From Betaproteobacteria bacterium (lineage in GTDB: Bacteria > Pseudomonadota > Gammaproteobacteria > Burkholderiales > Burkholderiaceae_C): a stretch of 46,876 nt of DNA. A program made the position numbers and the translations under genes. The notes below the pieces were generated by a model. The model worked only from the letters and a program-made list of their open reading frames with translations, was not told the origin of the DNA and did not search any database. This document shows, one piece after another, positions 27,291-36,534 of this stretch. Location of the stretch: positions 1 through 46,876 of the forward strand of contig JABCYW010000038.1 in NCBI GenBank assembly GCA_013289985.1, read 5' to 3'. The first letter of the stretch is position 1; each line of letters begins with the position of its first letter.

Positions 27291-30218
27291 ATGAACACAC
27301 AGAACTCGACGCGTGCCCGCGTGTTCCGACGCTCGCTGTTGGCCGTGGCTTGCGCCGCTGCGGCCGCCCCTGCGTTCGCCCAGAACGCCGCCGCTCCGAC
27401 CGCCGCCGCTTCAGCCCCCGACCAGTTTCAGCGCGTCGAGGTCACCGGCACCCGCTTGAAGCAGATCGACACGGAGACCGCGTCGCCTGTGCAGGTCATC
27501 CGCAAGGAAGATATCGCCCACACCGGCGCCACGACCGTGCGCGAGATGCTCGATTCGCTGGCGGCCACCAGCACCTCCGGCACCTTGTCGGACGTTAGTG
27601 GCAGTGCCTCGTTCGCGGGTGGCGCCTCGGGTGCGTCGCTGCGCAATCTCGGCAAGCAGAGTACGCTCGTGCTGCTCAACGGCCGTCGTCTGCCCGCGTT
27701 CCCGCTGGCCGACTACTCCGAGGTCTTCACCAACGTTGACTCGCTGCCGCTGGCCGCCGTCGACCGCATCGAAATCCTGAAGGACGGGGCGTCAGCCATC
27801 TACGGCTCGGACGCCGTCGCTGGTGTGATCAACATCATCACGCTCTCCTCCTACCAGGGCGCGAAGATCGACTACTCGGCGCAGAAGTCGCTGCGTAACG
27901 GCTCGTTCGGCGAACGCAACGGCGGTGTGACCGCCGGCTTCGGCGACTACCAGAAGGACGGCTTCAACGTTCTCGGCAACATCGAGATGTACAACCGAGA
28001 CGAGGTGTTCTGGGACGGCAAGGTACTCAAGGACGTCAACCCGGCGTACGGACAACACTCGGCCAGCTTCGGCACCAAGTCGAGCTACGCCTATCCCGGC
28101 AACCTGATCACCGACAGCGGCGCCGGCCCGTTGCCAGGCTGCACCGACATCGAGCACGGCCTGTGTCGCTACGACCGCTACTCGCGCTTCGAGGCCGTTC
28201 CTTCCAGCAAGCGCATCAACGCTTTCTTCTCGGGCAAGAAGCGCGTCAGCGACACCCTCGAGGCCTTCGGCGAAATCCAGGCCTCCAGCATCCGCACCAA
28301 CTATCAGAACGCCTACGCTACCTACGGCGGCGAGTCGTTGCCGGCCGTCATCTGGGGCGACCCAACCACCGGCGCCAGCCAGTCGTTCTACTACCGGGAC
28401 CTGCCGGCGACCCACCCGCTCAATCCGTCGGGGAACCCGGCCGAGCTTCGCTACCGCTTCGTGGACGACCCGTCCTATCGCAACACGCAGACCTCCGAAT
28501 ACCGCGTCATGGGCGGCCTGAAGGGCACCGCCGGCGCGTACGACTGGGAAAGCGCGCTCGGCATCATGGGCGGTTCGACCACCGATGACAACCGAGGCGC
28601 ATTCAGCAATTCCGGCTTCAAGCAGGTGATCGGCGACTATGGTCAGCCAGACCCCGTCACGGGCGCACTGCCCCCGGTGCCGGCCAACTTCTTCAACATT
28701 CCCGGCGGCTACAAGATCGGCCAGCCCAACAGCGCCGGCGTGCTGAACACGCTGTTCCCGAACTTCGGCTACCAGGCGCACACCCAGACGTATTTCTGGG
28801 ACGCCAATGTCCGTGGCGACCTGTTCCAGCTCCCCGGTGGCATGGCCCAATTCGACACTGGCTTCGACCTGCGCAAGGAACAGATGGTCATCGACCCGAC
28901 GGCCAACTTGGCCAACGGGGACATCGTGGGCTATGGCACCAGCGCGTCCAACGCCTCGCGCAACTTCGGCGCGATCTACGGCGAAGCGAACCTGCCCATC
29001 GTGAAGTCGCTGGAAGGTTCTGTCGCTGGCCGCATCGACAAGTTCCCCGGCTTTGGCGCGCACTTCTCGCCGAAGTTGGGCCTGAAGTTCAAGCCCATCG
29101 AATCGGCGTTGTTCCGCGGTACCTTCGAGACTGGCTTCCGCGCCCCGAACCTTTCCGAGAGCGCCAGCTCGACGAAGTTCGCCTTCGATCCGAACATCAA
29201 CGATCCGAAGCGCTGCGACGCCGCCCTGGCCTATGCCACCGACCTGAGCAACCAGGCCGCGGCGCTGGATCCGAACGATCCCCAGGCGGTGCTGCTGAAC
29301 TCGCGCGCTCAGCAGGTCTACGGCAACGAATGTGGTCGCAGCGTGGCCGACAAGACGGTCAACAACCCCGGCCTGAAGCCCGAAACCACCAAGTCGTTCA
29401 CGCTGGGCACGGTACTGCAACTGGCCTCGCACTGGAGTACCACGATCGACTACTGGAACATCCACCGTCGCAACGAGATCGGCACCAAGAACGCGCAGGA
29501 CCTGCTGGCGGCCGAGGCGACGCAGGCGTCGGGGGTCGTCAACCGCGCCTCGTCGTTCGCGAACGACCCGTCGTTCTCGCATGATCCGAACGGCTTGACC
29601 GACGCGGCGCTGCGCGCCAAGTACGGCATCGTCGCAGGTGACGAGTTCCTGGAATCGATCCACAACTCGTTCTACAACCTGTTCCAGACCAAGACGGATG
29701 GCGTCGACGTCGGCGTCAACGGCTCGCTGCCGACCTCGTTCGGCGACTTTGGCCTGGTGATCGACGCGACGTTCACGCACAGCTACAAGGTGTGGAGCCC
29801 GGCGCGTGGCGGCTTCGGCGACAACCAAGCCGGCCGCTACACCTATCCGAAGTGGGTGGTCAACACGACGCTCGACTACAAGGTCGCCGACCTCGACCAG
29901 TCGCTGCGCTACGTCTTCAACAGCACGTACGCGCTGCAGCAGGACTTCGACGACACGCAATGGAACGCCGCTGGCTGCGCCAGCGCGCACCTGTCGCCCA
30001 GCGACTGTCGCGTCCACACGTACCACCGTGTCGACTACTCGGCGACCTACACCGGCTTCAAGAACCTGTCGCTGGGCGTGTTCATTGGCAACCTGTTCCA
30101 ACGTCGTCCGCCGGTGGACTACCGTGCCTTCGGCGCGCCGTCCGGCGTGATCCCGGTCAGCAACGAGGACGCCGCCGGCCGCACTGGCAAGCTGATCTTC
30201 TCGTACAAGTGGCTGTGA
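27291..30218 (+). CDS. TonB-dependent receptor
   Basis: A 975-residue outer-membrane receptor. It has a signal peptide of about 30 residues (ending AAAAPAFA before QNAA) and a plug domain with VEVTGTRLKQIDTETASPVQV, REMLDSLAATS, the LRNLGKQSTLVLLNGRRLP strand, and RIEILKDGASAIYGSDAVAGVIN. The barrel follows, with TGFRAPNLSES, KPETTKSFTLG and a terminal SYKWL. It carries several paired cysteines in extracellular-loop regions, for example LPGCTDIEHGLCRY. Codon use looks less GC-rich than the core genes around it, hinting at later acquisition. It stands alone between the LemA-like gene and a clear terminator. Relatives of this large-barrel group often serve peptide or oligosaccharide uptake; the ligand is not visible here. 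Confidence 0.93.
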   Translation: MNTQNSTRARVFRRSLLAVACAAAAAPAFAQNAAAPTAAASAPDQFQRVEVTGTRLKQIDTETASPVQVIRKEDIAHTGATTVREMLDSLAATSTSGTLSDVSGSASFAGGASGASLRNLGKQSTLVLLNGRRLPAFPLADYSEVFTNVDSLPLAAVDRIEILKDGASAIYGSDAVAGVINIITLSSYQGAKIDYSAQKSLRNGSFGERNGGVTAGFGDYQKDGFNVLGNIEMYNRDEVFWDGKVLKDVNPAYGQHSASFGTKSSYAYPGNLITDSGAGPLPGCTDIEHGLCRYDRYSRFEAVPSSKRINAFFSGKKRVSDTLEAFGEIQASSIRTNYQNAYATYGGESLPAVIWGDPTTGASQSFYYRDLPATHPLNPSGNPAELRYRFVDDPSYRNTQTSEYRVMGGLKGTAGAYDWESALGIMGGSTTDDNRGAFSNSGFKQVIGDYGQPDPVTGALPPVPANFFNIPGGYKIGQPNSAGVLNTLFPNFGYQAHTQTYFWDANVRGDLFQLPGGMAQFDTGFDLRKEQMVIDPTANLANGDIVGYGTSASNASRNFGAIYGEANLPIVKSLEGSVAGRIDKFPGFGAHFSPKLGLKFKPIESALFRGTFETGFRAPNLSESASSTKFAFDPNINDPKRCDAALAYATDLSNQAAALDPNDPQAVLLNSRAQQVYGNECGRSVADKTVNNPGLKPETTKSFTLGTVLQLASHWSTTIDYWNIHRRNEIGTKNAQDLLAAEATQASGVVNRASSFANDPSFSHDPNGLTDAALRAKYGIVAGDEFLESIHNSFYNLFQTKTDGVDVGVNGSLPTSFGDFGLVIDATFTHSYKVWSPARGGFGDNQAGRYTYPKWVVNTTLDYKVADLDQSLRYVFNSTYALQQDFDDTQWNAAGCASAHLSPSDCRVHTYHRVDYSATYTGFKNLSLGVFIGNLFQRRPPVDYRAFGAPSGVIPVSNEDAAGRTGKLIFSYKWL

Positions 30219-30255
30219 TGCGCTGAGAATCGTCGCCCATGCCGGGCGCCGACGT

Positions 30256-30290
30256 GCGGGCCAGTCTCCTCCCGGAGCTGGCCCGCTTTC
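30256..30290 (+). terminator. Intrinsic terminator after TonB-dependent receptor
   Basis: GCGGGCCAG (30256-30264) pairs perfectly with CTGGCCCGC (30278-30286) across a 13-nt loop, followed by TTTC. It lies 38 bp after the receptor stop. Confidence 0.75.
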
Positions 30291-30302
30291 ATTGGCGCCG
30301 CC

Positions 30303-30464
30303 TCAGGGCTGCCCCATGATCGCCGCCGTGGCGATCATCTCGTCCGCGAACCGGCGCTCGTCGATCTCCTCGAACTGCAGCAGCGTGACGTTGGCGTGGC
30401 GCGGGTCGGCCACGATGCGGATATAGCGGCGGCTGGCGGCGTCGCGGCCGCCCTCGAGCACCTG
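30303..30464 (-). pseudogene. BLUF-domain gene remnant
   Basis: This is a broken second copy of the BLUF photoreceptor gene at 36569-37000. It retains residues equivalent to 51-90 (QVLEGGRDAASRRY to IDERRFA) and then jumps in frame to the last 13 (DEMIATAAIMGQP). A clean 40-codon internal deletion removes the conserved Trp/Met segment, and the first 50 codons, with the flavin-contacting Tyr and Asn, are absent. The nucleotide match to the intact gene is very close, so the copy is recent. It cannot make a photoreceptor. A short frame stays open to 30503, but the added residues are not BLUF. Confidence 0.88.
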
Positions 30465-30488
30465 GAGACCGGCGCGGCGGATCGTTGC

Positions 30489-30565
30489 AACAAGACGATC
30501 CATCAGGTGCCGGCGCGGCTCATCGCGTCGCCGACGGGCTACCGTTCGGCCGCGCGGGTCCCTGA
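30489..30565 (+). pseudogene. LemA-like gene 3' fragment
   Basis: The plus strand encodes the last two dozen residues of a LemA-like protein (NKTIHQVPARLIASP then TGYRSAARV) and a stop. It matches the end of the intact gene at 26431-26985 in 19 of 24 residues, so it comes from a related but different copy. Nothing upstream of it in this frame is LemA. It begins about 25 bp beyond the BLUF remnant, which runs on the opposite strand. Confidence 0.8.
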
Positions 30566-30582
30566 GGCAGGCGTGGTTTTGC

Positions 30583-30597
30583 GCACCAGATTGGTGC
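30583..30597. promoter_or_regulatory. NtrC-like dyad, orphaned
   Basis: GCACCAGATTGGTGC is a perfect 6-bp dyad with a 3-bp centre and agrees with the core of the enterobacterial NtrC site (TGCACYA-N3-TRGTGCA). A GG-N10-GC pair that could be a sigma-54 box lies on the minus strand at 30602-30617. Neither is correctly placed before an intact gene, so this is a weak call. Confidence 0.3.
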
Positions 30598-30656
30598 CAA
30601 TAGCAAGCCGAATGCCTGCTGATTCGCGTTCAATGATATAGCGCGGTGCAGCCGCC

Positions 30657-31145
30657 TCAGTCTGGTGCGCGCCGGTCCGCAAGCCGGTCGCGGGCCTCGC
30701 CGCCGCGAGTGCGTTGTGCGCCCTTGTCCCAGCCGTGACGCTCGAGCAGGCGGTAGATGGTGGAGGGTGCCACGACCTTGCCCACACGCGCCTGGAACGC
30801 CTCCCGGATCTCGGTCACCTTGAGCGTGCCGCCCGCCGCCGCCAGGGCCAGGAACGGCGCGAGCAGCTCGCGCTCCTCGATCTCGCTGAGGTGCTGGTGG
30901 TGCCGCCCGCCCCGCTCCCGCAGGTCGAACACGGCGTCGCCGTCGCGCGCCCAGCGCGAGTGGACCACGTGCACGGTGGCGGTTGACCAGCCCAGCAGCC
31001 GCGCGATCTCCGGCGCGCTGCTGCCCAGCGTGAGGCGGATCAAGACGCACTGGATCCGCTGGAATTCGAGGGGCGAGCTCGCCTGCTTGAGCCGATCGGC
31101 CAGGCGTGCGATGGCCGGTGGATCACCCGCGATCAACTTCTTCAT
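30657..31145 (-). CDS. Winged helix-turn-helix protein, IS630-type transposase N-terminal remnant
   Basis: A 162-residue protein that resembles the DNA-binding N-terminal half of IS630/Tc1-family transposases. Visible parts: FQRIQCVLIRLTLGSSAPEIARLLGWSTATVHVVHSRW (first HTH), DLRERGGRHHQHLS linker, and a second winged HTH (IREAFQARVGKVVAPSTIYRLLERHGWDK). The DDE catalytic half that should follow is gone; the frame stops after a short unrelated tail. The start at 31145 has a GGAGGAGA ribosome site, giving MKKLIAGDPPAIARLADRL; a longer frame to 31247 lacks one. It could be translated and still bind DNA. It marks past insertion-sequence activity next to the BLUF/LemA scar. I see no terminal inverted repeats. 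Confidence 0.75.
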   Translation of the reverse strand: MKKLIAGDPPAIARLADRLKQASSPLEFQRIQCVLIRLTLGSSAPEIARLLGWSTATVHVVHSRWARDGDAVFDLRERGGRHHQHLSEIEERELLAPFLALAAAGGTLKVTEIREAFQARVGKVVAPSTIYRLLERHGWDKGAQRTRGGEARDRLADRRAPD

Positions 31146-31404
31146 CCGTGTCTCCTCCACGTCCGTTTGTAGCGGACTGATGTCGATGCCGGGATTGCGC
31201 GACAGGATTTTCAAATCATGGCGCCAGTAGTTCGGGTAAACCCACAAAGGGTCTTCAGCTACATGACAGGTACTCGATGGATATGTTAACTTTTGATTGC
31301 GATTGTGTTGCGAGGGTCACTCAGGTTTCATGAACTACAAGTTCAGGACAGCTACGAGCAAGGGTCGGCAACGGAATTGAAACACTACCCACTGGAGAGA
31401 ATTG

Positions 31405-34386
31405 ATGCGGCATACCCTGCCTCGTATTGAAAAGAAACCCGTCGCAATGGCGGTGCTCAGCCTGATCCTGTTGCAATCCGCTGCCGCGCAGACGGCCGCC
31501 CCGGCGGCGCCCGCCGCCTCCGCGCCCGAGCGCGACGCCGTGCAGGCGGTCGTGATCTCGGGCTCGCGCATCAAGCAAGACTCGCTGAACACTGCCTCGC
31601 CCGTGCAGGTTGTCCGCACGACCGACGCCGCGCTGGCCGGCCTGACCACCGTCTCGCAGATCCTGCAGAGCACGGCCATCACGGGCGGCCAGAGCCAGAT
31701 CAACAACTCCTACGGCAACTACGTCACCGACGGCGGCCCGGGCGCCAACACCCTGGGCCTGCGCGGCCTCGCCCCGACCCGCACCCTCATCCTGCTGAAC
31801 GGCCGCCGCGTGGCGCCGTCCGGCACGCGCGGCTCGGTTGGCGCGCCCGACCTGAACACGCTGCCCGCGTCCGTCATCGACCGCATCGAAATCCTGAAGG
31901 ACGGCGCCTCGTCCATCTACGGCTCGGACGCCATCGCCGGGGTGGTCAACGTCATCACCAAGCGCGACCTGTCCGCCATCACGGTCGACGCCGGCACCAA
32001 GCAGACCATGCACGGCGGCGGCAACGAATACGCCTTCGCGCTGTCCGGCGGCCTTGTCACCGACCGCGCCCACTTCCTGGCCTCGTACTCGTTCGACGAA
32101 CAGCAGGCGCTGACGCTCGGCCAGCGCAGCTGGAGCCGTTGCAACACCGACTACCTGCGCACCAGCGACAAGACTGGCGTGGGTGCCTGGGGCAGTGGCG
32201 ACTACCACGACCCGCTGACCGGCAAGCCCAAGTGCTACCCGATCACGAGCACGGGCGACAACGGCGTCACAATCAACACCATCGGCACCAGTTCCGTCGT
32301 CGGCCAGCCGGCCGCGGGCGCGCCGAACGGCGCGGGCCAGAAGTTCAACCGCTGGCGTCCCAACTCGGGCGTGACCACCGGCCTGGTGGGCTACGAAGGC
32401 GTGAGCGGCGGCTCGCTCAACGTGCGCGACACGTTCGATCCGCGAGTGCTCAACAATACGATGATGTCGCCGGTGCGCACGCACAACCTGTTCACGCAGG
32501 GCGGCATCGACCTGCCGGCGCTGGGCGATACCGCCGAGCTGTACTGGGAAGCGATGTTCAACCGCCGCGAGTCGTCGCAGGTCGGCTTCCGCCAGCTGTC
32601 GCTCGACTACGCCAAGGGCAGCCCGCTGATCCCGTCGAACCTGGCGTTCAGCACGGTGCAGACGGCGCCCACCAGCATCACCAACGGCCAGGCCCTTGGC
32701 GTGCGCGCCTTCATCGGTTCCGGCAACACCAACTCCGAGCAGGCGGTGAACTTCACCCGCTTCGTGACAGGCCTGCGCGGCAACTTCGCCAAGGTCAACT
32801 GGGACTACGACGTCTCGCTGACCCACAGCGAAAGCCGTGGCACCTACACGTACGACGGCTTCCAGACCAGCAAGCTGGCCCAGAGCCTGAACGTGGTGTC
32901 CAACGGCGCCGGCGGCTACAACTGCGTCAACACGCAGGGTGGCTGCGTGGCCGCGCCCGTGCTGAGCTCGGCCGTCATCGGCGGCACGCTGCCCGCCAAT
33001 TGGCTCGCGTTCGTCAAGAACGACAATATCACCGGCGTCACCAAGTACAAGGAAGACGTGCTGACGGCGTCGAGCACCGGCGACCTGTTCACGCTGCCCT
33101 ACGGCAAGGCCAAGGGCGCGTTCGGCGCGGAATTCCGCCGCAACTTCATCAACGACACCCCGTCCGAGATCATGTCGTCGGGCGACTTCTACAACTTCTC
33201 GTCCGCCACGCAGACACGCGGCAGCGATTCGTCCAAGGACATCTTCGGCGAAGTGGAACTGCCGCTGCTCAAGAAGCTGCCGGGCGCCGAGGACCTGACG
33301 CTCAACGCCTCCATCCGCCGTTCCGACTACCGCTCCTATGGCCCGGGCACGACCCACAAGTTCGGCGCGCTGTACTCGCCGGTCACGTGGTTCTCGCTGC
33401 GCGCCTCCGACGGCACGTCGTACCGCGCGCCGGCCCTGTTCGAGCAGTACGTGGGCGCGACGACGGGCTTCTTGTCCGCCTCCGGCGACCCGTGCAACAA
33501 CTACGAGTCCAAGGGCGCCACGGTGGCGGCCAACTGCGCGTCCGAAGGCGTGCCGACCGGCTTCAGCCAGACGAGCAGCATCAAGGACGTCACGTCGGGC
33601 GGCCGCGCGTCGGGCCTGAAGTCGGAGACGTCGAAGAACATCTCGTGGGGCATGGTGCTGCAGCCCACGCTGCCCACGGGCATGGGCGACCTGCAGTTCT
33701 CGTTCGACCACTACCAGATCCAGGTGAACAACGGCATCGACCGCGTCGGCGTCGCCAACATCCTGTCGCTGTGCTACAACGACCCGACTTTCCGCTCCGG
33801 TGGCAGCTACTGCCGCCTGGTCGCGCGTGACGCGGGCACGAACGCGCTGACGGTCAACGACAGCTACGTCAACGTCGCGACCAACATCACGAGCGGCAAC
33901 GACTACGCCTTCAACTACTCCAACACCATCGGCATCGGCAAGCTGAACCTCAAGATGCAGGCCACGCAGTACATGCGCCAGGCCACCAAGCTGTTCGCGG
34001 GCGATCCGTACGACGACGTCAACGGCAACATCGGCTCGCCGAAGTGGTCGGGCTCGATGCTGGCGACCTACGCGGTCAGGAACTGGACCGGTTCCTGGAG
34101 CACGGAGTTCGTCGGCAAGACGAACAGCTACCGCTACCTGGAAGAAGACGCCGGCACCAGCATCCACAAGTACAACACGCCGGACTACTTCCTGCACTCG
34201 GCGGCGGTGACGTACGAGGACTCGGTGGCCAAGTGGAAGTTCACGCTGGGCATGCGCAACGTGTTCGACCGCAAGCCGCCGTCGATCTCGTCGGGCTACT
34301 ACAACAAGGTCGGCAACGCGCCCCTGTACAGCGGCTACGACTTCTACGGCCGCACTCTCTTCGCGAGCTTCTCGAAGTCCTTCTGA
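31405..34386 (+). CDS. TonB-dependent receptor (paired with S9 peptidase)
   Basis: A 993-residue outer-membrane receptor. The ATG at 31405 follows GGAGAGA and gives a signal peptide (KKPVAMAVLSLILLQSAAAQ). The plug has VVISGSRIKQDSLNTASPVQV, TVSQILQSTAI, the GANTLGLRGLAPTRTLILLNGRR strand and RIEILKDGASSIYGSDAIAGVVN. The barrel includes the conserved SYRAPALFEQY and GLKSETSKNISWG segments and ends LFASFSKSF, a terminal Phe. It is followed, after a terminator, by a secreted S9 peptidase only 70 bp away. That TBDR-peptidase pairing is usual for oligopeptide import. It shares the family but not close identity with the receptors at 972 and 27291. Its length is at the long end for the family. Confidence 0.94.
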   Translation: MRHTLPRIEKKPVAMAVLSLILLQSAAAQTAAPAAPAASAPERDAVQAVVISGSRIKQDSLNTASPVQVVRTTDAALAGLTTVSQILQSTAITGGQSQINNSYGNYVTDGGPGANTLGLRGLAPTRTLILLNGRRVAPSGTRGSVGAPDLNTLPASVIDRIEILKDGASSIYGSDAIAGVVNVITKRDLSAITVDAGTKQTMHGGGNEYAFALSGGLVTDRAHFLASYSFDEQQALTLGQRSWSRCNTDYLRTSDKTGVGAWGSGDYHDPLTGKPKCYPITSTGDNGVTINTIGTSSVVGQPAAGAPNGAGQKFNRWRPNSGVTTGLVGYEGVSGGSLNVRDTFDPRVLNNTMMSPVRTHNLFTQGGIDLPALGDTAELYWEAMFNRRESSQVGFRQLSLDYAKGSPLIPSNLAFSTVQTAPTSITNGQALGVRAFIGSGNTNSEQAVNFTRFVTGLRGNFAKVNWDYDVSLTHSESRGTYTYDGFQTSKLAQSLNVVSNGAGGYNCVNTQGGCVAAPVLSSAVIGGTLPANWLAFVKNDNITGVTKYKEDVLTASSTGDLFTLPYGKAKGAFGAEFRRNFINDTPSEIMSSGDFYNFSSATQTRGSDSSKDIFGEVELPLLKKLPGAEDLTLNASIRRSDYRSYGPGTTHKFGALYSPVTWFSLRASDGTSYRAPALFEQYVGATTGFLSASGDPCNNYESKGATVAANCASEGVPTGFSQTSSIKDVTSGGRASGLKSETSKNISWGMVLQPTLPTGMGDLQFSFDHYQIQVNNGIDRVGVANILSLCYNDPTFRSGGSYCRLVARDAGTNALTVNDSYVNVATNITSGNDYAFNYSNTIGIGKLNLKMQATQYMRQATKLFAGDPYDDVNGNIGSPKWSGSMLATYAVRNWTGSWSTEFVGKTNSYRYLEEDAGTSIHKYNTPDYFLHSAAVTYEDSVAKWKFTLGMRNVFDRKPPSISSGYYNKVGNAPLYSGYDFYGRTLFASFSKSF

Positions 34387-34404
34387 CGCGCAAGCGCCAC
34401 GAAG

Positions 34405-34436
34405 CCCTGGCAACCCCGGTTGCCGGGGCTTTTTTC
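34405..34436 (+). terminator. Intrinsic terminator between TonB-dependent receptor and S9 peptidase genes
   Basis: CCCTGGCAAC (34405-34414) pairs with GTTGCCGGGG (34419-34428), with one G-T pair and a 4-nt loop, and runs into six or more Ts. It lies in the 70-bp gap before the S9 gene and would cut the peptidase message below that of the receptor. Confidence 0.85.
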
Positions 34437-34456
34437 CATTTCCGGAGATCCCATCG

Positions 34457-36526
34457 ATGACAACGTTCCTGTTGCGCACCGGCTGCCGCGCGCTGGCCGC
34501 GCTGGCCGCCACGGCACTATGCGGCGGCGCGCATGCCGCGCCGGCCGACGAGGCGCCCATCCGCGTGCCCACGGTCGAGATGCTGGCGCAGTTCCCCGCC
34601 ATGACCGGCTTCCAGCTTTCGCCCGACGGCAAGCACCTGCTGGCCATCCAGAGCGAGGGCGACAACCGCAGCATCCTGGTGTGGGACACGTCGAAGATGT
34701 CGGCCAGGCCCACGGTGATCGGCTCGAAGGCCATGCAGATCAGCCGCGCGTCGTTCCTGAAGAACGACATGCTGCAGGTCAACATGGTGCAGCCGTTCGA
34801 CCTGCGCTGGGACGGCGTTGTCAAGACCTTCATCACCAAGCTGCTGTTCACCGACCTGGAAGGCAAGGAGTGGACGGAACCGATGGCGGCGGTCGGCGCC
34901 GGCCGCTCGGGCGGGCAGGAGCTGGAGGACGCGCTGTCCAATCCGACGGTGCTCGCCCGGCTGGCCGCCGACCCCGACAACGTCGTGCTGGAAAGCAGCG
35001 GCCACGGCAAGGGCCGCGCCGTCTTCCGCTACAACATGCACACACACGCGGCCACGCGCCTGATGCGGCTGGCCGAGGACGACAACGACGTGTGGATCAA
35101 CGCGGCGGGCCAGCCATGGGCCAAGTCGCGCGGCGGCAGCGACGACAAGGGCGCCTTCATCGCCATCGACTTCCGCGAGAAGGACGGCGACTGGAAGGAG
35201 CACTTCCGCAGCTACGTCAAGAACCGCGACGAGGTGAACGTGGTCGCCGTCGGCACGGCGCCCGGCTCGGCCGTCATCCTCAGCAATGTCGGCCATGAAT
35301 TCGCCGGCCTGTACGAGTACGACATCGCCACCCGCAAGACCACGGCCACGCTGTTCGAGCACAAATACTTCGATGCCGACGGCGTGCGCTCGCTCCGCCT
35401 GGACGGCCAATCGGGCGTGGACGGCTACGACGGCTTCACCTTCGAAGGCCACATGGGCGGCGACGACCTCTGGGTCGACCCCCAGATCGGCGCGCTGCTG
35501 CGCGGGGTGGGCCAGGCGCTGGGCATCCCGGAGATCGAGCAGCCGCTGGTGGGCGTCGCCAGCGGCGCGAAGGCCAGCATCCGCTCGTTCGACGGCGTGT
35601 CGGTGCGCCTCGTCCAGTACGTCGCTGGGGAAGTGCCTGCCTACCTGATCCGCGTCAGCGGGCTCACGTACCCGACCGAGGACTACCTGATGCGCGACGG
35701 CAAGCTCCAGCTGCTTGCCAAGGAATATCCGACGATCGACAAGCGCGCGCTGGGTTCGGCACGGTTCGTCTACTACGCGGCGCGCGACGGCCTGAACATC
35801 CCCGCGTACCTCACGGTGCCCAACCCGGCGCTGTGCGGCCCCGGCCCGTACGCGGCCGTCATCCATCCGCATGGCGGCCCGTGGGCGCGCGATACGATGG
35901 ACTACGACTGGTCGGCCTGGGTACCGCTGCTGGTCTCGCAATGCCGCGTCGTGCTGCAGCCGCAGTACCGCGGTTCGACCGGATGGGGCCGCACGCTGTG
36001 GTTCGCGGGCGACCGCGAGTGGGGCCAGAAGATGCAGGACGACAAGGACGACGGCGCGAAGTGGCTGGCGGCGCAGAAGCTGGCCGATCCGAAGCGGGTC
36101 GCCATGTTCGGCTTCTCGTACGGCGGCTACGCGGCCTTCGCGGCGTCGGTGCGTCCGAACGGCCTCTACAAGTGCGCCATCGCCGGCGCAGGGGTGTCCG
36201 ACATTGAACGCATCTGGTCCAGCTTCTATCGCAACCCGTTCTTCAGGGAGCACCAGGAAGCCACCGTTCGTGGCCTCAGCCCGCTGACGCTGGCCGACAA
36301 GATCCAGATCCCCATCATGGTCTACCACGGCGATCGCGACCAGACGGTGCCGCTGATCCAGTCGCAGCTGTTCGTCGACAAGGCGAAGGCGGCCGGCAAG
36401 CCCGTGGAATTCCACGTGCTCAAGGACTACGCGCACGGCCCGGCCTGGACGCGCGAGACCAACGCCGAACAGCTCACGCTGATCAGCGACTACTTGAGCA
36501 AGGGCTGCGGCGGCGGCGGACTCTGA
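34457..36526 (+). CDS. Secreted S9 family peptidase (prolyl-oligopeptidase/acylaminoacyl-peptidase type)
   Basis: A 689-residue serine peptidase that cleaves short peptides, often after proline or at blocked N-termini. The signal peptide is about 27 residues (RALAALAATALCGGAHA). A beta-propeller-like N-terminal domain (about 40-400) gates access, starting with MTGFQLSPDGKHLLAIQ. The alpha/beta-hydrolase domain carries Ser554 in GFSYGGYAAFAA, Asp628 in HGDRDQTVP and His660 in KDYAHGP, plus the HPHGGPWARD oxyanion segment. The ATG has GGAG 10 bp upstream. It directly follows a TonB-dependent receptor, consistent with periplasmic breakdown of peptides brought in by that receptor. It ends with GCGGGG residues after the last helix. 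Confidence 0.93.
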   Translation: MTTFLLRTGCRALAALAATALCGGAHAAPADEAPIRVPTVEMLAQFPAMTGFQLSPDGKHLLAIQSEGDNRSILVWDTSKMSARPTVIGSKAMQISRASFLKNDMLQVNMVQPFDLRWDGVVKTFITKLLFTDLEGKEWTEPMAAVGAGRSGGQELEDALSNPTVLARLAADPDNVVLESSGHGKGRAVFRYNMHTHAATRLMRLAEDDNDVWINAAGQPWAKSRGGSDDKGAFIAIDFREKDGDWKEHFRSYVKNRDEVNVVAVGTAPGSAVILSNVGHEFAGLYEYDIATRKTTATLFEHKYFDADGVRSLRLDGQSGVDGYDGFTFEGHMGGDDLWVDPQIGALLRGVGQALGIPEIEQPLVGVASGAKASIRSFDGVSVRLVQYVAGEVPAYLIRVSGLTYPTEDYLMRDGKLQLLAKEYPTIDKRALGSARFVYYAARDGLNIPAYLTVPNPALCGPGPYAAVIHPHGGPWARDTMDYDWSAWVPLLVSQCRVVLQPQYRGSTGWGRTLWFAGDREWGQKMQDDKDDGAKWLAAQKLADPKRVAMFGFSYGGYAAFAASVRPNGLYKCAIAGAGVSDIERIWSSFYRNPFFREHQEATVRGLSPLTLADKIQIPIMVYHGDRDQTVPLIQSQLFVDKAKAAGKPVEFHVLKDYAHGPAWTRETNAEQLTLISDYLSKGCGGGGL

Positions 36527-36534
36527 TCCCCGCC

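Noticed and set aside
31321-35010. 1229-residue minus-strand frame opposite the third receptor and S9 gene
   Set aside because: Low-complexity antisense shadow; the plus strand has complete receptor and peptidase signatures.
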